Below are positions 1-11,800 of a stretch of 64,000 nucleotides of DNA, in pieces. Below the pieces are notes generated by a model. It did no database searches. It saw only the letters and a list, made by a program, of their open reading frames with translations, and was not told where the DNA came from. This DNA comes from Phoronis australis (taxonomy: Eukaryota > Phoronida > Phoronidae). Both the position numbers and the translations under genes were made by a program. The stretch spans positions 74,211 through 138,210 of the forward strand of contig NMRA01000324.1 in the NCBI GenBank assembly GCA_002633005.1, read 5' to 3'. The stretch's first letter is position 1, and each line of letters opens with the position of its first letter.

Positions 1-86
1 AGTTTGTTGTACAAACTAATTAAAGCAAAGAACAGCTTACTTTTCAACGCAACATGTATAAAAGAAGGTCTGCTACCCAAATACAC

Positions 87-87
<1 letters not shown>

Positions 88-172
<85 letters not shown>
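88..172. repeat. (AT)n microsatellite
   Basis: Almost pure alternating AT interrupted by single AC steps. The Ile-Tyr reading frames across it are simple-repeat translations and not genes. Confidence 0.95.
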
Positions 173-177
<5 letters not shown>

Positions 178-335
178 ACCACTGGAGTTATCAGCTTGTC
201 CACTCCAACTCCTCCTATGGGAGAGTGCTGCAGGTATCGAAGTCAAGTCAACTCACCTTAAAGTATGTTTTATGAGTTTTCTTATAATACATTTCTTCAC
301 CATATTGTGGTCCTGACTTAAAGAATCCGTGATGT

Positions 336-412
336 AGAGAACCGCACCTGTGTGAAAAAGGATCGTGTAATATAATGTTACACGATCCTTTTTCACACAG
401 GTGCGGTTCTCT
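336..412. repeat. Perfect 35-bp inverted repeat with 7-nt loop
   Basis: The arms 336-370 and 378-412 are exact reverse complements and the loop 371-377 is TATAATG. Transcribed RNA would form a perfect 35-bp hairpin. The flanks show no obvious target duplication. It could be a tiny foldback element, a structured RNA precursor, or a fold-back cloning or assembly artefact. Confidence 0.9.
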
Positions 413-654
413 GTCATAACTTCTAAGTGACAGAATCTGGCGATGTTGGGATATTCAGGTTGGTTGGAAAGTAACATTCAGGCATTCTAATTGGTTGATG
501 TTGAGAAGTGCAATTTTGGGCTTTGGGGGAGGTAACTAGTCCGCATAGTGACTTTGAGTTTTGCGGAGGGTTGTAAATCATGGATGCCATTCACACACAA
601 TTGGATTTTTGAAATTGACATGCAAAGTCAGTGAAAGTAGTTATTTGTTAGCCA

Positions 655-957
655 TGCTCTTAGTCAAGCAATAGTCAGATATAACGTGTGGAAGCTCTTA
701 GTCAAGTAATAGTCAGATGTAATGTGTGGAAGCTCTTAGTCAAGTAATAGTCAGATATAATGTGTGGAAGCTCTTAGTCAAGCAATAGTCAGATATAATG
801 TGTGGAAGCTCTTATTCAAGCACTAGTCAGATATAATGTGTGGAAGCTCTTAGTCAAGTAATAGTCAGATATAACGTGTGGAAGCTCTTAGTCAAGTAAT
901 AGTCAGATATAACGTGTGGAAGCTCTTAGTCAAGTAATAGTCAGATATAATGTGTTT
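655..957. repeat. 38-bp minisatellite, first array (about 8 copies)
   Basis: Head-to-tail units with the core GCTCTTAGTCAAG and AATAGTCAGATATAA. Units differ by one to three substitutions. The same unit resumes at 1167, so the two arrays are one locus interrupted by a 208-bp block and an n. Confidence 0.95.
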
Positions 958-1165
958 AACATTTTGAGAGCTAGTCGATACCATTATTCAGTGGAGAACA
1001 CTTGTTCTCAAAATGCGGGCACATTTTATCAGACTTTTACCCTTAGTCATGGGACTGTCCTAGTTGGACTGTGTAAATGAACACACCTGAAGAAAGGGTT
1101 TATGGTACTGGCTGAGAAGATTTATTACCTCCTACAGATTCTGAATGGCCTAGCCTGGAATGGCG
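958..1165. repeat. 208-bp block, first of two near-identical copies
   Basis: It recurs at 1620-1827 with only a few differences. Each copy directly follows the 38-bp array. The first copy is cut by the n at 1166 exactly where the second continues into unique sequence, which suggests a false or haplotypic duplication. Each copy contains a 10-bp inverted repeat (CATTTTGAGA and TCTCAAAATG). Confidence 0.85.
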
Positions 1166-1166
1166 N

Positions 1167-1619
1167 GCTCTTAGTCAAGGAATAGTCAGATATCAAGTGT
1201 GGAAGCTCTTAGTCAAGCAATAGTCAGATATACGTGTGGAAGCTCTTAGTCAAGCAATAGTCAGATGTAACGTGTGGAAGCTCTTAGTCAAGTAATAGTC
1301 AGATATAAAGTGTGGAAGCTCTTAGTCAAGCAATAGTCAGATATAACGTGTGGAAGCTCTTAGTCAAGCAATAGTCAGATATAAAGTGTGGAAGCTCTTA
1401 GTCAAGCAATAGTCAGATATAACGTGTGGAAGCTCTTAGTCAAGCAATAGTCAGATATAACGTGTGGAAGCTCTTAGTCAAGTAATAGTCAGATATAATG
1501 TGTGGAAGCTCTTAGTCAAGTAATAGTCAGATATAATGTGTGGAAGCTCTTAGTCAAGTAATAGTCAGATATAATGTGTGGAAGCTCTTAGTCAAGTAAT
1601 AGTCAGATGTAATGTGTGG
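1167..1619. repeat. 38-bp minisatellite, second array (about 12 copies)
   Basis: Same unit as 655-957. It begins in mid-phase directly after the ambiguous base at 1166, as expected at a contig join. Confidence 0.95.
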
Positions 1620-1827
1620 AACATTTTGAGAGCTAGTCGATACCATTATTCAGTGGAGAACACTTGTTCTCAAAATGCGGGCACATTATATCAGACTTTT
1701 ACCCTTAGTCATGGGACTGTCCTAGTTGGACTGTGTAAATGAACACACCTTAAGAAAGGGTTTATGGTACTGGCTGAGAAGATTTATTACCTCCTACAGA
1801 TTCTGAATGGCCTAGCCTGGAATGGCG
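1620..1827. repeat. 208-bp block, second copy
   Basis: Near-identical to 958-1165 and continues into non-repeated sequence after 1827. From 1828 to about 2400 I see no gene and no clear repeat; this is intron or upstream sequence of PEX1. Confidence 0.85.
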
Positions 1828-2408
1828 CCATCTGTTGAGAAATACCTTTCCGGCTTGCAGCTGATACAATTACAAGAACAGACTAAATGGATGTATTCCA
1901 GACGAGTTTGTGTTTCTTCATACACTCCAAGTAATAATGCATCAAACAAAACGAAAAAATGATCCATTGTCTTTTTCGGTTCATTCTCGTATCATATGCT
2001 TGTGACAAATGTCCAAATTATGATGCCCACTGATGCCCACAGCACTTGGAACATTGTGCTTCCACAGGGTTACTCTCCCCTATAGGTGGCGCTGTGACAC
2101 TGGGTACCTCTTTGTTCATTTACTGTAAGCCAACACTAGTATGTATTACGTTACACTCAGTTATCTCTGCATGTAAACACATGCTTTATTGTAAGATGGA
2201 TAAATCATCAAAAGCAGTGCCAAGCAGCCATTTATGCTTTTGATAACTCATCTTTATTTCTGCTGTTTCCGTTACTTGTCAATTGTCTCTTTGCCAAACT
2301 ATTTTTGAGTGGACTTTTAAAATATCATCAATTTCCACGATATATTGTTTGGCAGATCTTGGTAAACCAACTTATGGTTGAGCCGGTCTCGCGACATGGA
2401 TTGGTGAC

Positions 2409-2683
2409 TGCTCCTTTGCTTGTTACTGCATGTATCATGTTCTTCCTGTCAGTCTTGCCACCTGGTGACTGCTTGCTACACTATATATCATGTCCTTCCT
2501 GTCAGTCTCGTCACCAGGTGATTGCTTGCTACAGTATATCATGTCCTTCCTGTCAAGTCCTGCCACCAGATGGCTGCTTGCTACAGTATATATCATGTCC
2601 TTCCTGTCAGTCTCCCCACATGGTGGCTGCTTGCTACAGTGTATATCATGTCCTTCCTGTCAGTCTCGCCACCTGTTGTCTCC
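2409..2683. repeat. Minisatellite of about 55-bp units just upstream of a PEX1 exon
   Basis: About five degenerate units share TATCATGTCCTTCCTGTCAG and a CCACCTGGTGACTGCTTGCT-like segment. The array ends right at the 3' splice site of the 2686 exon and supplies its pyrimidine-rich tract. The open frame running through it into the exon (Cys-Pro-Ser-Cys repeats) is repeat translation, not PEX1. Confidence 0.85.
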
Positions 2684-2685
2684 AG

Positions 2686-2884
2686 GTCACCATCAAGCGG
2701 GTCCTCAATGTCTCACCAGCCACTCGTCTCTTTATTGAGCCTGTCTCGTTCGACGACTGGGAGATACTGGAGCTCAACGCTGGCTTCATCGAGGCCCATC
2801 TCTTGGATCAAGTGCGACTGGTCTGGGACGGCCAGGTCCTGCCCGTCTGGGTCACCAAGTCCATCTGTGTCTTTGTCACTGTTG
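2686..2884 (+). CDS. PEX1: PEX1 exon: N-terminal domain, second half
   Basis: Encodes [19 protein letters not shown], then [20 protein letters not shown], ending in CVFVTV. This matches the second half of the PEX1 N-terminal double-psi-barrel domain, with the family-diagnostic DDWEILEL. Acceptor TCTCCAG, donor GTAAGT, ends in phase 1. The exon(s) before it, for the first roughly 100 residues, are not in the window. Confidence 0.93.
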
Positions 2885-5800
2885 GTAAGTAGCTTGCACG
2901 TAGTTCATGTTTTACCAGCTTGTACATACGCTCACTTGATACGAAAATACGAATCTACTCTAAGGAAACTGGCTGGAATGTTTTTCTCTTTTCTTCTTGG
3001 CGAAATGGAATTTTAGTAAGTAAGTCACGTTACGCTGTCGTGAATTTTTCTTGTTTGATAATGTCCATCATATAAACAGGCATGCTGTAGGTTTAAAAAA
3101 ATTTGATGAATTTTGTCAAAATTCTTTGATTTTTGTCAAAGTTGTCAGGGCAAAAGACAAAAAGAAAACCAGATAAAAATGTCCCTAAAATATTACAAAA
3201 TCGATATAACTCTTTTGCTTCGAAATCTCATCATTTCTCCACAAGAGATATGATCGCCATTTGTTGTATTGGCGAAGAAGACTTCCAAGCTAGTTTGCAA
3301 AAAAAACATGAAAAGGGAACTTTATTTCATTTGTTTTCATGAGAAGAGATAAACAAACAATTAAACATAAAATGAACTGCAAAATGGGCAAATGACAGAC
3401 CTCCATGAAGGCTGGACGCACACCCATCCTGAGGAAGAATGTTTCTCCAATTGCAATTGGTTTTAAAATCAAAGTGGAAGAAATGAGGTTTTTACCAAAT
3501 ACTATGAATCATAAGGAGATAAATTCATAGAACATAAAATGTAATAGAAGTAATGGTGAATGTTTAAATATATTATTCTTAAAGAATGAACTAATGGTGC
3601 AGATTTGAAATTTATTGATTTTCCATAAAAGTTTCCATTTTTATAAAACTACCAGTATATTGTTAAAATCTCAATTTGTTTTGTATGCAAACCATTTGTT
3701 AGAAAGAGTTGTTCTTGGTATGAGTTGATATCCAGTTATTGTTACAGACATCAACTGTGGATGTGGTTTAGGTACAACATTTTTATGGGAAATTAGTTTG
3801 TTTTGAATTCAAGTTAGCTTGATTGAATGCTCATTAAATGCACAAAGAGGCTTTAAATTACCATTAATGTGCTTGGAATGATTAGTGTGGGTTGTACAGA
3901 CAGACTAGATCAATAGGTTCATGTCCCTATAGGTTTGATTAGATTTTGTCATCATTTAAAAGATTTAACATTTTCAATGTTGATTGTAACTTCAAACACT
4001 TAAATTAAGATATGAGTGTTGTTTTAAGTTAGAAGAAAATTTCTGCATGGCTTTGACCTCAGTAGTTATCTCTAGGTTGTTTGGATCTTGGAATTAAGCA
4101 ATGAGATTTTCTACCCAAATACCATTGGGAAAATCCAATGCTTTTAGCTTCCTAAAACTATATACTGGTGTTGATGTCTAAACTAAGGAATGTTTGTGTA
4201 TCTATCAGCAACCATGTGTTGACAGCTGTCTACTTATTAAGTTTCAGGCTGACGGCTAAGAAATAATAAACCAGAAGCTGGACTCTGGTTAATATTACCT
4301 GGCGTTAAATTGGTTTGGTTGCATTTCTAGATTATTTTTTGTGAAACTTAAAGCTCTTATCTTGATGACACCTTTGGCATCATTTGATGTATTACTAATA
4401 TTGAAATATCATGTTGGCATCGTGTCAAAAATTTGTCTTAAGCAAATCCCTGGTCTCTGGCTGATATTGACCTCTGGATTTATAAAATCTGTCAGCATTG
4501 CTGTTGTGTGTAGCTATCTAGATGATTTGCCAAGTTAAGGTATTTGCCGATTCCAGCCATTGGCTTTAGTGGTCTGGCCAGTGTATTTCTGGGTATGGCT
4601 ACTTAGCTGTTGCTTCCCCCTAAGTCTTCTTTTTCTATCCTTCAGTCAAAGTTGAACCATCCTGCAAGTGTGGCTCTCTACAGCAGCTCACTGAGGTGAT
4701 CGTGTCTCCAAAGTCGAGATCTAAAGAAGGATCAACGATTCCAAACACAAAAGTCAGTCCTTTGAAAAGTTCTCACCAGAATAATGGTAGCCTGGTAGAC
4801 ACGGACAGTGCATTGTCTGGGAGTCACAGGAGCAAAGATGATTGTCAGTTGCGGGGGAGTATAGCTGGTGCTGGGAAAAATAGTTTAAGCAAGCACTCTC
4901 AACAAGACATGGAGACTCGGACAGATAAGAAAAAGAAAAGTTTGTGCTCAAACTCTCAATTCTCCATTTTCTGGGATGTTCTAAGTTATTTCAAAAGTTG
5001 GGTTTTTGAAGCAGACACAGGAAAAGAGACAACAGTTGGGAGAACTGTTGATGTTAGTGACTACACCCGTTGTGAAATTGTGAAGTCGAGAATTAATTTG
5101 AAACTCCGCGTGCAGCCACTGACGACTTCAGCGGACAGTGCAAAAGGTTCCACCAGGACATTTCCCAGTTTGGAATCCATACAAAACAATTTGATTGGCC
5201 ACCAGTGCAGCGTGAGCTTAACTGACCAACCCACAACTGTTTACATTCTTTCACAGACACTCTACTCAATGCTGTTTGACTCAGTCACTTCCACTGACCG
5301 TCCAACTTCATTTATTGCAAACATAAGCAAGTTACGTTCTCCATCAGAAATGGAAGACAAGAGTGAAAGGTCAAAGAAATTAGATCTTGTTAAAGAAAGT
5401 AATACGAAGTCTGAAAATGGTGGTGATCAGGAAAAACCTGTAGAGGATACAGGCTGTGTTGTAAGAGTTGTTGTGCTGGATAAAGAGTCCGATGTTAAGG
5501 AGAGAAAACTGTTCAAGTGGGAGCCGCTGGAAGGAAGTCTTCTGGTTCCAGACTTGTTGAGGAGACAAGTTGGTTTGGAAACCGCCTCTCAAGTGCATCT
5601 ACAGAGTATTGAGATGACACCACGCATCCCTTGTGAAGTGCAATTGACTGCCTTATTAGATTTGGTAAAACTTTGGTATAACAACTATTGATGAATTAGT
5701 TAGGATATTTATACATGGCCTCTTGCCTAGTTTGTATCCTCTGGGTAGTTGTATCGATTCTGCTTTGATGCTTTTAACATCAAGAAAAAGGTCAATAATA

Positions 5801-8800
5801 TAAGTTACAAACAGAGAAAGTAATGGTTTCCTGTTGGTTAATAGTTCATCAGCACGTCTTTAGCTGAAAAATTATGGTTGTGGCATTTATTTTGTGGGTA
5901 ATTAAGAAAAGCTTCCGAAGCTTTTCTTTGTTTTCTTGATTTGAGCCACAGTTCTTGAAGTACGTACATGTTGATTTTATTAAATTCACATTTGGCTCAA
6001 ACATTGAAGCCTTTGAAGTGAAAAACTCACTGGTTCTGCTTATTTTATGTACAAAGTTTCCCATTGGTTATTCTGCCATTTTCAGCCTCTCCGGTTTACA
6101 CCAGAAATGGTTATCATGGCATTTGAAACGTGGCTTTCTCAAGTGTCCAGTTACATGTGTCCTCTCATTTGTGGACAGGGAATATTGTTGAGATTCCCAC
6201 TGCTTCCAGGTATGTTTGAATCTTGAATATCAATTGATCGCAAAATCCAGATAGTGATTATTATTTTATTCCAAGTTAAAGCTTTGCAACACAAAAACCA
6301 AGGACGTGGTGAAATCTCACATCTTTAGGACATTGTGGATTAGTGAAATTTTTATTCTTCATTTTAGCGTAAAACTTAAGGAGCGTAAACTAGACGCTTT
6401 TTCCTTTTCAACTGTAACCTATTATTACTATCAGGCAGTGTTTTGAGAAACACTGTAACCTGTTATTACTATCAAGCAGTGTTTCTCAAAACACTGTAAC
6501 CTGTTATTTCTATCAGGCAGTGTTTTGAGAAACACTGTAACCTGTTATTACTATCAGGCAGTGTTTTGAGAAAAAAAAACAGTGCAGGTGGTCGGATGTC
6601 ATTTGCGGTGCATCAGACGTGCGCAGGCCTCATGGTTGGGCCCATTGCACAAAACACCTGAGCAAAGACACGAGACCTCAATTATGGCTCCTCATGAAGA
6701 AAGTTTTCAAGTCTGCCAGTCTCCTTTAGGAAAACAGACAGACGTTTCCATTTGTTGCCATGCACTATATGTTATAGGCATGTAACAATGCCATCCAGTA
6801 GGTTGCTCCTTAGCCTATAAAAAGCTGGGCAAGACTCTACCAGGTGTTTAGGAGATTCTACGTCAGTACCACACTCGGGACACACAGGGCTCCCCATATG
6901 CCCAGTAATGTGTCTGTGTCGGGCTAGGTTGCAGTGGCCCGTCAAAATTTGAATGACGTGTCTTATACCCAATCTTTCTAGACTCAGAAGGCTTTTTGAA
7001 CCTTTTGGTTCGATCACGTTGGGAAAATTCTCCTTGGTTTCTCTGCAGGAGTTAAGTGATGCCCACTGGGCTGCTGACTGGGCATGTACCCAGTTGCGTA
7101 TACTCATCCTGCAACATCCATAAGATACCGGGATAGCAGGTTCAGGCACAAAATGCAGAACGCTTGCTCCTATCTTTGTGAGTCTGTCTGCATTCTCATT
7201 GCCATCAATTCCCACATGGGCCCTGACCCAGCGTATATTGACGGTTCTTTCAATTGCAAGCTTGTTAAGCTNCGTAACCTGTTATTACTATCAGGCAGTG
7301 TTTTGAGAAACGCCGTAACCTGTTATTACTATCAGGCAGTGTTTTGAGAAACGCCGTAACCTGTTATTACTATCAGGCAGTGTTTTGAGAAACGCCGTAA
7401 CCTGTTATTACTATCAGGCAGTGTTTTGAGAAACGCCGTAACCTGTTATTACTATCAGGCAGTGTTTTGAGAAACGCCGTAACCTGTTATTACTATCAGG
7501 CAGTGTTTTGAGAAACGCCGTAACCTGTTATTACTATCAGGCAGTGTTTTGAGAAACGCCGTAACCTGTTATTACTATCAGGCAGTGTTTTGAGAAACGC
7601 CGTAACCTGTTATTACTATCAGGCAGTGTTTTGAGAAACGCCGTAACCTGTTATTACTATCAGGCAGTGTTTTGAGAAACGCCGTAACCTGTTATTACTA
7701 TCAGGCAGTGTTTTGAGAAACGCCGTAACCTGTTATTACTATCAGGCAGTGTTTTGAGAAACGCCGTAACCTGTTATTACTATCAGGCAGTGTTTTGAGA
7801 AACGCCGTAACCTGTTATTACTATCAGGCAGTGTTTTGAGAAACGCCGTAACCTGTTATTACTATCAGGCAGTGTTTTGAGAAACGCCGTAACCTGTTAT
7901 TACTATCAGGCTGTGTTTTGAGAAACACTGTAACCTGTTATTACTATCAGGCAGTGTTTTGAGAAACTGTGTGTATTCACATCAAACATTTGAAAATGAA
8001 AAGTGGGCAATTTGGACTACTATTTTTGTTTGAAGTTGGTGAAGGTTTTCCATAGAATGCATCATTTTCAAATTCAAAATTTTAGCATTTCTGATTGTGA
8101 AGCATTTTTTTGAGTCAGTGATCAATTGGATGTTCTTACTGGTAACGGATCCAGAACCCTCTCACAGTAGTGATTTTATGAATAATAGGCGTTATTCTAT
8201 TCAGTTTTTATTCAGCTAAACAGGGTGAAATGCAGTTTTAAGTAAATGTTTATTGCAAAGTAGATTAATGCAGTGTTTAAACATATTCACATGCATTTAC
8301 TATTTAGACAACTTTGGCATGAATTCTTGATGGAATATTTTCATAGCAAACTCTAATCAAAACTATCTGACTGATTTGTAAAGCTTAAGAACAACTGTCT
8401 CTTAATTAAGTTTTCAAATTGTTTTAACTTTTAAAATGGATTAAATCTTGATATCTGGGTCTTGTATTTCTGAACCATTTTATCCAAACCCCTGTTACAT
8501 TAAGTGGTTCAAAGTTCACTGAATGTATTTTTGTTGTAATAGTTGCAAAGTACAGGACAAAAGTAATCAGATAATTCATGATTACATGTCTGACATAGCT
8601 AATTGGTTAATTCTCTTAAGAGCAAAAACTACTGATAATAAAGATTAGGGTAGTAACATTCTAATCACAGAATGGCTTCAAGGCATCTCACCAAGTTTCC
8701 CGTTCAGTCTAGGTCGTTAGTCGATGACTACACTGACGATAACTTCAGATACCTCTCACACGTAATAATGAGGAGTTCTAGATTTTTTTCTGAATACTTT

Positions 8801-11800
8801 TGGCTTCTTCTGTACATGTTATCGAATTTCATTTGAACGAATAAAATATTTTTTGGACTCAATTGGTTATAAGTTTTCTTATTTTTTGCACTTGCATTCT
8901 GCTCAAAAGTGGCATTGGATTAATTTGCTTTATTTGCTGACCCCATCTAGATGTCGATGGTGAATTTCTGTTGACGTTTGAAGACAAGATTCACCACCAG
9001 GTGTCAGGCCCAGCGCATATTTACTATGCCATCTGGAGGGACATGTTGAAGACTGTTAAAGTGAAGTTTGTTGGTCGCCTGTCCAGCAAAACTAAACCAG
9101 CTGTGGTCAAATCACTGCCCTACTGGAGTGTAAATGAGCTTGATCTACCCTCACATCTGGTCAAACTTGAAAATCTTGGGTGAGGGAGCTGAGTCAAGTT
9201 ATAATGAATTTTAAACATCAGTATATTTAGAATATATGATTTGGCAATATGAGTGAACCTGGTGAATGATGCTTGTGAGGTGAATAGTGATGAGAATGAG
9301 CTATAATTAACATTGTTGTGAACCTGGTGAATGATGCTTGTGAGGTGAATAGTGATGAGAATGAGCTATAATTAACATTGTTGTGGCCAGCTGTATATTT
9401 TGCCATTGATTGCAATGGGAGACATGTTTTTGTGACCCTGGTTTCACTTGCACCACTTAGTGAGTTTCAGTCGCTCGCTGTTGTAAATAAGCTGTTGTAA
9501 CATTTATTATTTTATTGATACTTTTACAAAAGCATGACGTTCACTTGACGTGACGTTCACGTGACGTGACGTTCCCTTGACATGATGCGATTTGAGTTGC
9601 AAACATTGCATAAAAATTGTTGTCAAAAGTAGTGGTTAAGTTGACGGCTGTGGTTATCTCTGCTTACAGTGGCATCACAGATGTTGCCAAGAAAGCTATG
9701 CTTCACCTTACTGCTTGCCTGGCTGTACAACCACTAGCTAGCACCATGTTTGGAGGCTCGCCAGGCATGTCCAGTGGTGGCCTGTTAGTGTCTGGTACAA
9801 GAGGGAGTGGCAAGTCTAGCCTGGTCCGAGCTGTCGCTGGTGAGATGACCAAGTATCCTAACCTTGTCTACTTGAGGATCATTGACTGCAAACCTCTCAG
9901 AGGTCAGTGATGGTCATGAGCAATCTATGCTAGGTGGCAGGACTGCATGATTAATGTAGCACAATACATATAGCATCGTCCAGGCAGTGGTTGGCAATTA
10001 GTCTGTCACCTTCTGAGCTCATGGTCAAAAACTGAATGTGCCAAATGTCAACTAACAGAAGTATGTTCTATGAAATAAAGTTAGGTAAAGCCCATGTTTT
10101 CTTTAAATAATTATGAAAGTCGTGTTTTATGAAAACTATGGATTCGAAATGATTGTAGTCCCTGTTGTGAAAGTTGCTCTTATTATATTTTTATTCAAGC
10201 AAACTGATAGTGCAGTCAAATAGTATTGAGAAAATTAGTGAGGTAGACAAATGTAAACAGTTTCATACAAAGACAGGCTAGATTTGTTCAAGATTGTTTG
10301 CTTAATGTTTACTTGATATTTATACAGTTCATTATGTGTTTCAGCTAAACGTGTCGAGTCCTTAAAAAGTATGTGGTTGAAAGTCTTCAACGAAGCAGCA
10401 TGGAGGCAGCCATCTTTGATTCTTATGGATGACCTTGATCACGTGACCCCAGCTTCTATGGGTCATGAACAGGAAATGAGTGGGGAGTCTGTCTACTTCA
10501 CCAGAGTAGCTAAAGGTGACTTTACACATTAATGTTGTGTTTTGAATTGTTTAGTTTAGTTTATTTTCTTTTCTGACTAATGTAATGTAGTTTAATTGTG
10601 GATGCTGGATACATCCTCATTGTGATGGAAACCAAATTAAATTTATTATTTAGTATAAAACAATTTGCAAACTGTTTTGGGGGAAAGTTAACATACGTAC
10701 CTGGTTTTTGTAAAAAAAAATAGCTATACTAATCTCAACTTGTTCTTTTCTTTGATCAGAAGTTATTTCTGGGTTTGGCAAATACTGCTGTTGGTCCGAA
10801 GACTATGTTCAATCAGTTGCCTTGACATAAGTGAGCATCATTATACACTTAACATAGACTCGAGTCAGAAGCTATTTTTAGTTTTATAGCTGTTTTGAAG
10901 CGGTTACAAACGTGACAAGTGTTGGTTTAGACCACTTACCGTTATAAAATTGATCACAATTTGTTCCTTGCTCAAATGAGAAGTAATTTCTGAGTTAGCA
11001 GAGAAATAAAAGTTTGCTATTCCTTGATATCATGCTTGGCACACAAAATGAGGCGCCATGACAACCAGCCTGTTAGCCTGGTCCCAACCAATTACCCAAC
11101 TCTCAGTTTTTTGAAGCCATAAAATCACCTCTAATTTGATTAAGGGAAATTTTAGACCAATTATGTAACAGTACGTAGTCTAAAGCAAAAATCATTTTTT
11201 GTTTTAAAGTTGCTTATAAAAGTGAAGACTAACACTGTACGGTGTTTTTGGATCTCACGATTCACTAATTTGTGTTAATTTAAAATCACTAGATGTTATT
11301 GGTTGACACAATGTTTGTTTTCTTGTTTTTACAGCGTTAATCGATATTCTTAACTCTGAGATTGTACAGCAGTCTAGGATTGTTGTCATGGCAACCAGTC
11401 AATCAAGGTCTTCTCTCCACCAAAGTTTAGTCTCTTCGCGAGGCTGTCACTTTTTTCAAGAATTTGTGACAATTTCAACACCAGATGCTGTAAGTTGTAA
11501 TTTGCTACAATATACAAAATTATGTTCAATTACTTTGTATTTTGGCTGTGCCTCAATATCCACCAAGTTTCAGGATGGATTTTCATGAAATTTGGTATAT
11601 GGAGATTACACTGTGGTGTCCTCTAGTGGCAATTCAGGTTTTCTTTGCATATGGCTCTGTATCTATCAAGCTCCTTGATGGATGTTTNTTCAGCATATGA
11701 CTTTTGACAGTATATAAATTTTGATTGGTTATATAATCATATTCCATATTGCAACGGAAGAGGTCGTTTGGTGCAAAGGTCATACAATTTTCAAAATGCT

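Noticed and set aside
4-275. Two plus-strand frames rich in Ile and Tyr
   Set aside because: They are translations of an (AT)n microsatellite.
2305-2685. Apparent N-terminal extension of PEX1 in frame with the 2686 exon
   Set aside because: It is translation of a minisatellite of about 55-bp units (Cys-Pro-Ser-Cys repeats) and has a clean splice acceptor at its end.
7273-7967. Regular direct repeats resembling a CRISPR array
   Set aside because: Units abut with no unique spacers, and the context is an animal intron. It is a minisatellite.
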